Positions 41,261 through 49,872 of a stretch of 64,000 nt of DNA are shown here, one piece after another. Each line of letters opens with the position of its first letter. The first letter of the stretch is position 1. The notes below the pieces were generated by a model. The model was given only the letters and a program-made list of their open reading frames with translations, did not search any database and was not told the origin of the DNA. The DNA lies in contig NZ_CABVIR010000009.1 of assembly GCF_902498065.1 (NCBI RefSeq), positions 214,786 to 278,785 on the forward strand. Direction: 5' to 3'. The DNA is from Pseudomonas fluorescens (lineage in GTDB: Bacteria; Pseudomonadota; Gammaproteobacteria; Pseudomonadales; Pseudomonadaceae). Position numbers and translations under genes: made by a program.

Positions 41261-42274
41261 TCAGAAGCCTTCGAGGACAATCTTGCCCTTGGACTTGCCG
41301 CTCTCCAGCAGCTCATGCGCACGCCGCAAATTTGCTGCGTTGATCGTTCCGAAGTGCTCGCCAACCGTGGTTTTCAACGTCCCGGCATCGATCAGCGCGG
41401 CCACGCGGTTGAGCAAGTTGTGTTGCTCGATCATGTCCGCGGTTTCGAACAGCGAGCGGGTATACATGAACTCCCAGTGCAGCGACAGGCTCTTGCGCTT
41501 GAGCTTGGTCACGTCCAGCGCCTTCGGGTCATCGATCAGCGCCAGTTTGCCCTGCGGCGCCAATGCTTCGACCAATTGATCCAGATGCTGATCGGTCTGG
41601 GTCAGGCTGGCGACGTGGGTCACCGAGTTCACGCCCTCGCGTTTGAGCGCTTCGCTCAGCGGTTGGCTGTGATCGATCACCAGATCAGCGCCCAGTTCAC
41701 GCACCCAGCTCTGGGTTTGCGCACGGGACGCGGTGCCGATGACTTTCAGCCCGGTGAGCTGGCTGGCCAGTTGCGTAAGGATTGAACCGACACCGCCGGC
41801 CGCCCCGACGATCAGCAAACTCTGGCCTTCATCAGTATTGCCTTCGCGCACTTGCAGGCGTTCGAACAACAATTCCCAGGCGGTGATCGCCGTCAACGGC
41901 AGCGCGGCGGCTTCGGCGAAACCGAGGGTTTTCGGCATATGGCCGACGATCCGCTCGTCCACCACGTGCAACTCGCTATTGCCGCCGGCGCGGGCAATGG
42001 AGCCGGCGTAGAACACCTTGTCGCCAGCCTTGAACAATGTCACTTCACTGCCGACCGACTTGACCACACCGGCCACGTCCCAGCCCAGCACTTTGGCTGC
42101 GCCGCCTTCAGGCTGCACGTTCTGGCGGACTTTGGTGTCCACCGGGTTGACCGAGATGGCTTTGACTTCCACCAACAGATCGCGCGGTCCGGCGACCGGT
42201 TCTGGCAGTTCGATGTCTTGCAGGGCGTTGGCGTCGCTGATCGGCAACGAGGTGTAATAGGCAATGGCTTTCAT
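41261..42274 (-). CDS. Zinc-type alcohol dehydrogenase-like / quinone oxidoreductase family protein
   Basis: 337 aa MDR enzyme. N-terminal GroES-like domain (LVEVKAISVNPVDTKVRQ, VLGWDVAGVVKSVG), then a Rossmann domain with IVGAAGGVGSILTQLA and ADLVIDHSQPL. No catalytic or structural zinc cysteines are visible, so it is probably an NADPH:quinone or enone reductase. It lies 32 nt after the ABM monooxygenase gene, both leftward, divergent from a LysR regulator that likely controls them. Confidence 0.86.
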   Translation of the reverse strand: MKAIAYYTSLPISDANALQDIELPEPVAGPRDLLVEVKAISVNPVDTKVRQNVQPEGGAAKVLGWDVAGVVKSVGSEVTLFKAGDKVFYAGSIARAGGNSELHVVDERIVGHMPKTLGFAEAAALPLTAITAWELLFERLQVREGNTDEGQSLLIVGAAGGVGSILTQLASQLTGLKVIGTASRAQTQSWVRELGADLVIDHSQPLSEALKREGVNSVTHVASLTQTDQHLDQLVEALAPQGKLALIDDPKALDVTKLKRKSLSLHWEFMYTRSLFETADMIEQHNLLNRVAALIDAGTLKTTVGEHFGTINAANLRRAHELLESGKSKGKIVLEGF

Positions 42275-42306
42275 CAGGGATTTCCGAACAGTAATAGAAG
42301 AAGGGG

Positions 42307-42600
42307 TCAAGCCACGGAGCGCAGGCGCTTGAGTTCGAAGTGCTCGAGAAAGTCGCCGGCCTTGGCACGAAAGTCTTGAATGTGCGCGCTCGCGTCATGG
42401 GCCTGCAGGGCTTCGTCGCTGCTCCACTGCTCGATCATGTAGAAGGCGAGTGGATTGGCCAGGTCCTGATGCAGGTCGTATTGGCCGCAACCGGCTTCGG
42501 CGCGGGTCGGCTCCAGCAGTGCGCGCAGGTGCTGTTCGAGGGCGTCCTGCTGACCGGTTTTGGCGATCAGGGTGGCAATGGCGGTAAATGGCTGGGACAT
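42307..42600 (-). CDS. Antibiotic-biosynthesis-monooxygenase (ABM/YgiN-like) domain protein
   Basis: 97 aa ferredoxin-like dimer family: FTAIATLIAKTGQQDALEQH, then LLEPTRAEAGCGQYDLHQD and FYMIEQWSSDEALQAHDAS, ending in HFELKRL. YgiN-type members oxidise quinols or handle reactive electrophiles. First gene of the leftward pair with the quinone-type oxidoreductase, which supports a quinone or electrophile detoxification role. Confidence 0.83.
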   Translation of the reverse strand: MSQPFTAIATLIAKTGQQDALEQHLRALLEPTRAEAGCGQYDLHQDLANPLAFYMIEQWSSDEALQAHDASAHIQDFRAKAGDFLEHFELKRLRSVA

Positions 42601-42718
42601 GTTCGACTCCGATGACGGGCTGATTTCGATGGGGTGGATGATTGGCTATTTCTCTGCAAGATAAAACCCGCTAAAAGAGCAGTCTCTTTCAATGTTTTTT
42701 TGATAATCGAGGCTTGAG

Positions 42719-43648
42719 ATGCTGCGTTTCGATGACTTGCAGTTGTTTGTCCGGGCCGCGGACCTCGGCAGTCTGTCGGCGGCGGCGCGGGGAATGGACA
42801 TGTCGGCGGCGGTCGCCAGTGCGGCGTTGAAGCGCATCGAACAGCAACTCGGCGCGCGGTTGCTCGCCCGTTCTACCCGCAGCCTGCGCCTTACCGCCGA
42901 GGGCGAAGGGTTTCTCGAATACGCCCGGGCCGCCCTGAGCAACCTCGACGAGGGCCGCCGTTTGCTGGCCAGCGGTCAGGACCAGGTCAGTGGCGTGTTG
43001 CAGCTGTCGGCGCCATCGGATTTCGGTCGCAACCTGTTGCTGCCATGGCTGGACGAGTTCCAGCGTGAGCACCCGAAACTCACGGTGCGCCTGCTGCTGG
43101 GCGACCGCATCGCCGACCTGTTCCGCCAGCCGGTGGACATTGCCCTGCGCTACGGCGAGCCGGAAGACTCCAGCCTGGTGGCGCTGCCCATTGCCCCGCA
43201 AAACCGCCGCGTGCTGTGTGCCGCCCCGAGCTACTTGGCCCAACACGGCGAGCCGCGGCAACTGGAGCAACTGGCGCAGCACAACTGTTTGCTATTCATG
43301 CTCGGCAGCCGGGTTCACGACCACTGGAGTTTTCACGACGGCAAACGCGAGGTCAGTCTGACCGTCAGCGGTGACCGTTTCAGTGACGATGCCGATGTGG
43401 TGCGCCTATGGGCCGTGGCGGGCGCCGGAATCGCCTATAAATCCTGGCTGGATGTCGCCGCCGATGTGTTGGCCGGTCGCTTGAAAGTGCTGATGCCGGA
43501 GCTGCTCTGTGAGCGCGCACCGCTGAATTTGCTGTGCGCCCATCGCGCACAATTGAGTAAGCCGGTGAACCTTTTACGGGAAATGCTCGCCAGCCGATGC
43601 GCCGGTTTAAGTAGTCAATTTCCGATGTTGGCGGTGACTGATCATTAG
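42719..43648 (+). CDS. LysR-family transcriptional regulator
   Basis: 309 aa. N-terminal winged HTH (LQLFVRAADLGSLSAAARGM with LKRIEQQLGARLLARSTRSL) and a C-terminal LysR substrate domain of the CrgA-like type (VSGVLQLSAPSDFGRNLLLP). Divergent from the ABM/oxidoreductase pair across a 118-nt gap, the classic layout for a LysR regulator and its target. The inducer is unknown; quinones are a reasonable guess given the targets. Confidence 0.88.
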   Translation: MLRFDDLQLFVRAADLGSLSAAARGMDMSAAVASAALKRIEQQLGARLLARSTRSLRLTAEGEGFLEYARAALSNLDEGRRLLASGQDQVSGVLQLSAPSDFGRNLLLPWLDEFQREHPKLTVRLLLGDRIADLFRQPVDIALRYGEPEDSSLVALPIAPQNRRVLCAAPSYLAQHGEPRQLEQLAQHNCLLFMLGSRVHDHWSFHDGKREVSLTVSGDRFSDDADVVRLWAVAGAGIAYKSWLDVAADVLAGRLKVLMPELLCERAPLNLLCAHRAQLSKPVNLLREMLASRCAGLSSQFPMLAVTDH

Positions 43649-43964
43649 TCGCAGGCAAATAGCGAAATTTCACTCAGGAACTATCACCATCAAGGGATTT
43701 CAGAGGGCAGGAACCGACGGTTAACGCGCTTATACTAGCGCTCGCCTCAGGTTCGCACGGTCGATCTCGCCAGGGTGAGCCCGCGTTTGAGTCGGCCTGG
43801 CCGGCGGTCGATCGCCGAGCCTTTGCACAATGCGCAAGGCAATGGCTTGTGTGAGTGGATGGCTTTGCCCGGTTTGTCGCGGTTTCCGCGTCTTGGCCGA
43901 CGACACATTACTGGTCAAGATGTCTCTGAGCAGTAGACGAAACGATTCAACAGGGAGTGAATAC
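43649..43964 (+). promoter_or_regulatory. Candidate promoter and structured leader upstream of the ArsR-type gene
   Basis: 316 nt with no gene. TATACT (43731-43736) is a good -10. Downstream come three consecutive stems: GCCAGG/CCTGGC (43769-43774 with 43796-43801), CGGCG/CGCCG (43802-43806 with 43813-43817) and a GCCTT..AAGGC hairpin around 43819-43841. This would give a folded 5' leader of about 220 nt. CAGGGAG at 43951-43957 is the ribosome-binding site. The frame is open from 43830 but the N-terminus it would add resembles no ArsR protein. Confidence 0.4.
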
Positions 43965-44699
43965 ATGGAACATGCACCTTGCATCAGCCAGATCGCCACG
44001 TTGCTGGCTGACCCAAAGCGCAGCGCAATGATGTGGGCCTTGATGGACGGCTCAGCGCGACAAACCGAAGAGCTGGCCTTGCTGGCCGGCCTGTCACCAT
44101 CTTCGGCCAGTGCACACCTGGGGCGTTTGTCCGCCGGAGGTCTGTTGAAAGTCGAAACCCGGGGCCGCAAGCGGTTTTTCCGCTTGGCCGCGCCCGAGGT
44201 CGGCGCCGCGATAGAAGCACTGGCCAGTGCGACAATTGCCAGCGCACCCCGAGACATCCCGGACGTATTAAAACGCACCGCACCTCTCTCCAAACCTCAG
44301 GCGGCACCTTCATCGTTGTTGCGCGCGCGACTCTGCGACGATCATTTGGGGGGCACGTTGGCCGCCGATCTTTACCAGCGTTTGCTGGATACCGGCTGGA
44401 TCGAACAGTTCGAGCAACGGGTGTCGATCACTCACAAGGGCGCCACTCAGTTGGCCAAACGCGGTGTGTTTGTCCAGGCGCTGGCGCACAGCACCCGCCG
44501 AGCCGCTTGCGCCTGTCCCGACTGGAGCGAAAGACGTCCGCACATGGGCGGTTCGCTGGGCGCGGCGTTGCTGCAATTGTTCATGCAATCCGGCTGGCTG
44601 AGCTTGCCGAACGATTCGCGAGCCTTGCACGTGACGGCGACGGGGCAGCGTGAAATCCATCGGTTCGCCAAGGAGACCGAGCTGGAAATGGCGTTGTAG
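43965..44699 (+). CDS. ArsR-type winged-helix regulator with a long C-terminal domain
   Basis: 244 aa from ATG 43965 (CAGGGAG upstream). The N-terminal 85 residues are an ArsR/SmtB winged helix (ISQIATLLADPKRSAMMWAL, GLSPSSASAHLGRLSAGGLL). The C-terminal 120 residues are a second conserved domain with RAACACPDWSERRPHMGGSL, whose two close cysteines may matter. ArsR proteins are usually about 100 aa, so this is an extended form. The following MFS gene, 127 nt downstream on the same strand, is a candidate target. Confidence 0.83.
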   Translation: MEHAPCISQIATLLADPKRSAMMWALMDGSARQTEELALLAGLSPSSASAHLGRLSAGGLLKVETRGRKRFFRLAAPEVGAAIEALASATIASAPRDIPDVLKRTAPLSKPQAAPSSLLRARLCDDHLGGTLAADLYQRLLDTGWIEQFEQRVSITHKGATQLAKRGVFVQALAHSTRRAACACPDWSERRPHMGGSLGAALLQLFMQSGWLSLPNDSRALHVTATGQREIHRFAKETELEMAL

Positions 44700-44826
44700 A
44701 CGCCTCGGGAGCGACGTCTGGAATCTCGGGCGTCGTTCAGAGCTGTGGCCATGTCGCATCCAGCAATAACCCTCAGCGGCTATCGCGCACACTCGATCCA
44801 GGGACTTTCGGATTGGGGGATGTGGC

Positions 44827-46209
44827 ATGGAAACACGCGGCTTCAGCGCGGCAGAACGTTTGGAACGGCTGCCTGTCAGTGGTTATCACCGGATCATTTT
44901 CATCATCATTGCCCTGGCGTTTTTCTTCGACTCCATGGACCTGGCGATGATGACCTTCCTGCTCGGCTCGATCAAAACCGAGTTCGGCCTCAGCACGGCG
45001 CAGGCGGGGTTGCTGGCCAGTTCGAGTTTCTTCGGCATGGTGCTGGGCGCGTCGCTGTCCGGCATGCTCGCCGACCGTTTCGGTCGCAAACCGGTGTTCC
45101 AGTGGAGCATCGTGTTGTGGGGCATCGCCAGTTATCTGTGCTCCACGGCACAGAACGTCGAAACACTGACCTTGTTCCGCATCCTCCTGGGGATCGGCAT
45201 GGGTATGGAGTTTCCCATCGCGCAATCGATGCTGTCCGAGCTGATACCCGCCAAACGACGCGGGCGTTACATCGCGTTGATGGACGGTTTCTGGCCGCTC
45301 GGGTTCGTCGCGGCCGGGGTACTGTCGTACTTCCTGTTGCCGGTGATCGGCTGGCGGGACATCTTCCTGGTCCTGGCAGTGCCGGCGGTGTTCGTCCTGG
45401 CGATTCGCTTTTTCATTCCCGAGTCACCGCGCTGGCTGGAACAGGCCGGGCGGCATGAGGCGGCAGACAAGGTGTTGCTGGGCATCGAAGAGCGGGTCCG
45501 GTCCTCGCTGGGTCAATCGGATTTGCCTGAGCCTGTGCGCCTGCCGCATGTGACGAGTACGCCGGGCACTTTCTTTTCGGCTTTGCAGCAGATCTGGTCG
45601 CCGCTGTATCGCCAGCGCACGATGATGATCTGGAGCGTCTGGTTCTTTGCCTTGCTGGGTTTCTACGGCCTGACGTCGTGGCTCAGCGCGCTGTTGCAAC
45701 AGTCGGGTTTTGCCGTGACGCAATCGGTGTATTACACGGTGCTGATTTCCCTCGGCGGGATCCCCGGTTTCCTTATGGCGGCGTGGCTGGTGGAGCGTTG
45801 GGGGCGTAAACCGGTATGCGTGGTGACGCTGCTGGGCGGCGGGGTGATGGCGTTTCTTTACGGTCAGAGCGCCGTGTTTGGCGGCAATGTCGGCTTGCTG
45901 ATTACCTCGGGGCTATTGATGCAGTTCTTCCTGTTCGGCATGTGGGCGGTGCTCTACACCTACACGCCGGAGTTGTACCCGACGTCGGCGCGGGCCACGG
46001 GTTCGGGGTTCGCCTCGGCGATTGGACGTGTGGGTTCGTTGCTCGGGCCGTTGGTGACCGGGCTGGTGTTCCCGATGACCGGGCAGGGCGGCGTGTTCGC
46101 GCTGGGGGCGATGTGCTTTGCGATTGCGGCGGGGGTGGTGTGGGTGTTCGGGATGGAGACGCGGGGCAAGACACTGGAGGAGTTGACTGAATCTTCTGTC
46201 ATCGGCTGA
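44827..46209 (+). CDS. MFS transporter of the sugar/aromatic-acid (SP/AAHS) type
   Basis: 460 aa, 12 helices. GMLADRFGRKPVFQ (motif A, about residues 79-92), ESPRWLEQAGRHEAA after helix 6, and a C-terminal MWAVLYTYTPELYPTSARATG with GMETRGKTLEEL are signatures of sugar-porter and aromatic-acid:H+ symporters (NiaP- or PcaK-like). Substrate not assignable. No catabolic gene adjoins it; the ArsR-type regulator upstream may control it. Confidence 0.85.
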   Translation: METRGFSAAERLERLPVSGYHRIIFIIIALAFFFDSMDLAMMTFLLGSIKTEFGLSTAQAGLLASSSFFGMVLGASLSGMLADRFGRKPVFQWSIVLWGIASYLCSTAQNVETLTLFRILLGIGMGMEFPIAQSMLSELIPAKRRGRYIALMDGFWPLGFVAAGVLSYFLLPVIGWRDIFLVLAVPAVFVLAIRFFIPESPRWLEQAGRHEAADKVLLGIEERVRSSLGQSDLPEPVRLPHVTSTPGTFFSALQQIWSPLYRQRTMMIWSVWFFALLGFYGLTSWLSALLQQSGFAVTQSVYYTVLISLGGIPGFLMAAWLVERWGRKPVCVVTLLGGGVMAFLYGQSAVFGGNVGLLITSGLLMQFFLFGMWAVLYTYTPELYPTSARATGSGFASAIGRVGSLLGPLVTGLVFPMTGQGGVFALGAMCFAIAAGVVWVFGMETRGKTLEELTESSVIG

Positions 46210-46217
46210 ACGCATAA

Positions 46218-46311
46218 CCTGTGGGAGCGGGCTTGCCCGCGATCGCGGTGTATCAGGGGCCAACGATCTTGACTGGCACTCCGTCATCGCGGGCAAACCC
46301 GCTCCCACAGG
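46218..46311. repeat. REPIN (GCGGGCTTGCCCGC variant)
   Basis: 26-nt arms 46218-46243 and 46286-46311 (one mismatch) between convergent MFS and adenine deaminase genes. Confidence 0.9.
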
Positions 46312-46327
46312 GGTTATGCGGTGAGGC

Positions 46328-47290
46328 TTACGGTTTTACCAGCCGCGCATCCAGGCTGTTCTGCGCCAGACGCTTCGCCTGATCCTGGGTCATGCCCAGA
46401 TCGGTGTACAGCGCATGGAAGTTCTCGGTCACATACCCGCCGAAGTACGCCGGGTCATCCGAGTTCACGGTGACTTTCACGCCGCGTTCAAGCATGTCGA
46501 GAATGTTGTGCTGGGACATGTGATCGAACACGCAGAGCTTGGTGTTCGACAACGGGCACACGGTCAACGGGATCTGCTCGTCGATGATCCGCTGCATCAG
46601 GCGCTCGTCTTCGATGGCGCGCACGCCATGGTCGATGCGCTGGATTTTCAGCAGGTCGAGGGCCTCCCAGATGTACTCGGGCGGGCCTTCTTCACCGGCG
46701 TGGGCGACGGTCAGGAAGCCTTCGTGACGGGCGCGATCAAACACACGCTGGAACTTGCTCGGCGGGTGACCCATTTCCGAACTGTCCAGGCCGACGGCCA
46801 CAAACGCATCACGGAACGGCAGCGCCTGGTCGAGGGTTTTCTCGGCTTCTTCTTCGCTCAAGTGGCGCAGGAAACTCAGGATCAAACCGCTGGTGATGCC
46901 CAATTGCTGCTCGCCATCCTTCAGCGCCGCGGCGATGCCGTTGAGCACCACTTCGAACGGGATGCCACGGTCGGTATGGGTTTGCGGGTCGAAGAACGGT
47001 TCGGTGTGAATCACGTTCTGCGCCTTGCAACGCAACAGGTAGGCCCAGGTCAGGTCGTAGAAATCCTGCGAAGTGCGCAGCACATCGGCGCCCTGGTAAT
47101 ACAGGTCGAGAAACTCTTGCAGGTTGTTGAAGGCGTACGCCTTGCGCAGGGTTTCGACATCGCTCCACGGCAGGGCGATCTTGTTGCGTTCGGCCAGGGC
47201 GAACAGCAACTCGGGCTCCAGTGAACCCTCCAGGTGCAAGTGCAGTTCTGCCTTGGGCAGGGCGTTCAGCCAATCGTACATTGTCGACAT
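46328..47290 (-). CDS. Adenine deaminase (adenosine-deaminase-fold, PA0148 type)
   Basis: 320 aa. Zn2+ and catalytic motifs: KAELHLHLEGS (residues about 13-23), TVAHAGEEGPPEYIWEAL, RIDHGVRAI and VNSDDPAYFGGY. The HAGEEGPP and DPAYFGGY variants belong to the subgroup shown for P. aeruginosa PA0148 to deaminate adenine to hypoxanthine, although the family is often labelled Add. ATG 47290 or the ATG three codons inside (47281) could be the start. It adjoins a 2-oxoglutarate oxygenase and a BMP-type binding protein, consistent with purine use. Confidence 0.88.
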   Translation of the reverse strand: MSTMYDWLNALPKAELHLHLEGSLEPELLFALAERNKIALPWSDVETLRKAYAFNNLQEFLDLYYQGADVLRTSQDFYDLTWAYLLRCKAQNVIHTEPFFDPQTHTDRGIPFEVVLNGIAAALKDGEQQLGITSGLILSFLRHLSEEEAEKTLDQALPFRDAFVAVGLDSSEMGHPPSKFQRVFDRARHEGFLTVAHAGEEGPPEYIWEALDLLKIQRIDHGVRAIEDERLMQRIIDEQIPLTVCPLSNTKLCVFDHMSQHNILDMLERGVKVTVNSDDPAYFGGYVTENFHALYTDLGMTQDQAKRLAQNSLDARLVKP

Positions 47291-47359
47291 CTCATCAGGT
47301 GCAATGCCGGCATTCTACAGATGCTGACTGCAATAATTGGTAAAACCTGACCAAGCGGT

Positions 47360-48328
47360 TCATCCCCCGGCGTCGTGTTCCCGCCGGTAAGCGTAGGTAT
47401 CGGCGAAGCGCGAGAGCAGGAATTCGGCGCAGGTGGTGGCCGGGTATTTCGCCGGGTGCGACTCATCCTGGCAACCGGGCAGGCATTCGATGCGCGTGTC
47501 GGGATGCGGCTCGGCGAAGAACGGCATTGAGTAACGGTCCACCCCTAACGGGCTGATCACCCGGTGCGGGGTCGACAGATAACGGTCGTTGCTCCAGCGC
47601 GCCATCATGTCGCCGAGGTTGACCACGAACGTGCCCTCGATGGGCGGTGCGTCGATCCAGTCGCCTTTGACATTGCGCACTTGCAGGCCACCGGCCGCGT
47701 CTTGGTACAGCAGGGTGATGCAGCCGTAATCTGTGTGGGCACCGGCACCTTGCTGATCTGCCGAGCTGGCGTTGTGACGTGGCGGGTAGTGGATCATCCG
47801 CAGCACGCTGACCGGCTCATGGAAACGCCTATCAAAGAAGTCGCGATCGATGTTCAGCGCCATCGTCATTGCGCGCAACAGGGTTTGGGCGAGTGCCTGC
47901 ATGTCGACGTAGTGCTGCTCCATCAGTGCTTGCCAACCGGGTATCGAGGGATGACGGTTGGGGCCGCGCAGCGGTTTTTCCGCGAGGACTTCCGGGTGAT
48001 CGGCCGGCAAGTGCAGACCCATGTCGAAGGTTTCTTTGAGGTCGCTGGGTTTGCTCGGGTCGAGTTGTTCGGTGGCGATGGCGCCGTAGCCGCGATGGTG
48101 ACGGGTCTGGGTGATGTCGATGGTGAGTTTTTCGGCAGCAGGCAGGGCGAAGAAACGGGTGGCGTGATTGAGCACGGCGTCGATGCGTGCGGCGCTGATC
48201 GGGTGGCCCTTGATGTAGAAAAAGCCCCACTCGCGGCAGGCGCGGTCGATGTGCGTGGCGACGGTTTGCCAGGCGGTTTGGTCATCGCTGTAGAGCGGGC
48301 CGATGTCGATGATGGGAAGGCTGTTCAT
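47360..48328 (-). CDS. 2-oxoglutarate/Fe(II) dioxygenase, isopenicillin-N-synthase-like
   Basis: 322 aa. N-terminal DIOX_N (LPIIDIGPLY, REWGFFYIKGHPI) and the double-stranded beta-helix with HTDYG (HxD), distal His in STPHRVIS and the R-x-S co-substrate motif in DRYSMPFF. The ATG at 48328 follows AAGGA. Same order as PA0147-PA0148 in P. aeruginosa: oxygenase, then adenine deaminase. It may hydroxylate a purine or related base; that is inference from context, not from residues. Confidence 0.87.
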   Translation of the reverse strand: MNSLPIIDIGPLYSDDQTAWQTVATHIDRACREWGFFYIKGHPISAARIDAVLNHATRFFALPAAEKLTIDITQTRHHRGYGAIATEQLDPSKPSDLKETFDMGLHLPADHPEVLAEKPLRGPNRHPSIPGWQALMEQHYVDMQALAQTLLRAMTMALNIDRDFFDRRFHEPVSVLRMIHYPPRHNASSADQQGAGAHTDYGCITLLYQDAAGGLQVRNVKGDWIDAPPIEGTFVVNLGDMMARWSNDRYLSTPHRVISPLGVDRYSMPFFAEPHPDTRIECLPGCQDESHPAKYPATTCAEFLLSRFADTYAYRREHDAGG

Positions 48329-48372
48329 GCGATTGTCCTTAGGAGTACGCAGATCTGGAATACACCGGAGCA

Positions 48373-48466
48373 CCTGTGGGAGCGGGCTTGCCCGCGATAG
48401 CGGACTGACAGTCAACGATGATGTTGAATGTGCTGGCCTCATCGCGGGCAAGCCCGCTCCCACAGG
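48373..48466. repeat. REPIN (GCGGGCTTGCCCGC variant)
   Basis: Arms 48373-48398 and 48441-48466 are perfect inverted copies, separating the oxygenase gene from the BMP binding-protein gene on the same strand. Confidence 0.92.
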
Positions 48467-48486
48467 GTTTTTTGGTGGGCTCGGAA

Positions 48487-49566
48487 TTACTTCGGAATGT
48501 CGGCCTTCATACCTTCAACGTAGTAATTCATCGAGGCCAGTTCCGCGTTGCTCGCCGTCGCGCCCGCCGCAATTTTCTCGACGCCGGCCTGATCCTTGAT
48601 CGGCCCGGTAAACGGATGCAGCGCACCGCTCTTGATGTCCGCGATGATCTGTTCGGCCTCGGCTTTCACCGGCGCCGGTACCAGATCGCTGATCGGCAGT
48701 TCAACCGTGCCTTCCTTCAAACCGCCCCAGTAGTCCTGCGATTTCCACGCATGGTCGATTACGCTTTGGGTCGCCTGAATATAGTGCGGTGCCCAATCGT
48801 TGACGATCGAGGTCAACACCGCTTTCGGCCCGAAGTGTGCCATGTCCGAAGCGTAGCCCACGGCATACACGCCGCGACGTTCGGCAGCCTGAATCGGCGC
48901 CGGGCTGTCGGTGTGCTGGAACACCACGTCCACGCCTTGATCGATCAGTGCGTTGGCGGCGTCGGCTTCCTTGCCCGGATCGAACCAGGAATTGACCCAC
49001 ACCACTTTGATCTCAGTGCCGGGGTTGTATTTGTTCAGGGCCAGTTGAATGGCGTTGATGTCGCGGATCACTTCCGGGATCGGGAACGAGGCGACATAAC
49101 CGATCTTTTTGGTCTTGGTCATTTTTGCTGCGAGGAAGCCACCGACGTAGCGACCTTCATAGGTGCGCGCAAGGTAGGTGCCAAGGTTCTTGTCCTGTTT
49201 GTAGCCGGTGGCGTGTTCAAAGGTCACTTTGGGAAACTGCTTCGCGACTTTCAGGGTCGGGTTCATATAGCCGAAGGACGTGGTGAAAATCAGGTCGTAG
49301 TTGTCCTTGGCCATGTTGCGGATCACCCGTTCGGCGTCGGCACCTTCGGCAACGTTTTCCACGTAGTGGGTGGTGATCTGTGGGCCGAGTTTTTCCGCCA
49401 GCGCCTTGCGCCCCTGTTCATGCTGATAGGTCCAGCCGTGGTCGCCAATCGGGCCAATGTAGACGAAGCCGACTTTCAGCGGGTCGGCGGCGCTGGCGGT
49501 CAGGCTGACGCTCAGACCGAGGGTTGCGGCGACGGCGCACAGCAGCTTAAACGGACGTTTATGCAT
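48487..49566 (-). CDS. BMP-family (PnrA/Med-like) periplasmic nucleoside/purine-binding protein
   Basis: 359 aa. Sec signal MHKRPFKLLCAVAATLGLSV ending ASA-AD. BMP-domain features: VGFVYIGPIGDHGWTYQHEQ, FTTSFGYMNPTLKVAKQFPKV, YVGGFLAAKMT, QHTDSPAPIQAAE, LTSIVNDWAPHYI. Relatives bind purine nucleosides or bases for ABC importers. The ATPase and permeases of that class are about 5 kb away (54217-57826). GGAG lies upstream of ATG 49566; a longer frame reaching into the intergenic REP is not used. Confidence 0.9.
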   Translation of the reverse strand: MHKRPFKLLCAVAATLGLSVSLTASAADPLKVGFVYIGPIGDHGWTYQHEQGRKALAEKLGPQITTHYVENVAEGADAERVIRNMAKDNYDLIFTTSFGYMNPTLKVAKQFPKVTFEHATGYKQDKNLGTYLARTYEGRYVGGFLAAKMTKTKKIGYVASFPIPEVIRDINAIQLALNKYNPGTEIKVVWVNSWFDPGKEADAANALIDQGVDVVFQHTDSPAPIQAAERRGVYAVGYASDMAHFGPKAVLTSIVNDWAPHYIQATQSVIDHAWKSQDYWGGLKEGTVELPISDLVPAPVKAEAEQIIADIKSGALHPFTGPIKDQAGVEKIAAGATASNAELASMNYYVEGMKADIPK

Positions 49567-49872
49567 GAATTCCCACTCCATTTTGTTTTGAGGTTGGAGG
49601 GGGTAATGCAAATTGCTGACCAACAGGACAACAAAATGTGAGGTTTGAGGTTTTGTGGGGATTGGGAGGGCGCCATCGCCGGCAAGCCGGCTCCTACAGG
49701 GACGCGGTGATCGGCTTTTGCAGGAACCCGTTTGCTGGCGATGACGCACGGCGGTGCGCCGCTGAATCTTCCTGCTTGCCCGTGGTGCGCTAAGGTGTAA
49801 CGAAACGTTAGCGCCGCCCCGCAGTCAGTAGCTCATCGCACTGATTTCGCTCCACTCGGCAAAAGGCCCGCA
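49567..49872. other. Divergent intergenic region with a degenerate REP pair
   Basis: 306 nt between the BMP gene and the Ca2+/H+ antiporter. 49673-49700 (CATCGCCGGCAAGCCGGCTC and following) and 49719-49746 form an imperfect inverted pair. Leftward promoter signals for the BMP gene should lie at 49567-49670; I cannot single one out. Confidence 0.6.

Noticed and set aside
43830..43964. N-terminal extension of the ArsR-type protein
   Set aside because: Open frame, but the residues are unlike ArsR proteins, and CAGGGAG sits just before ATG 43965.
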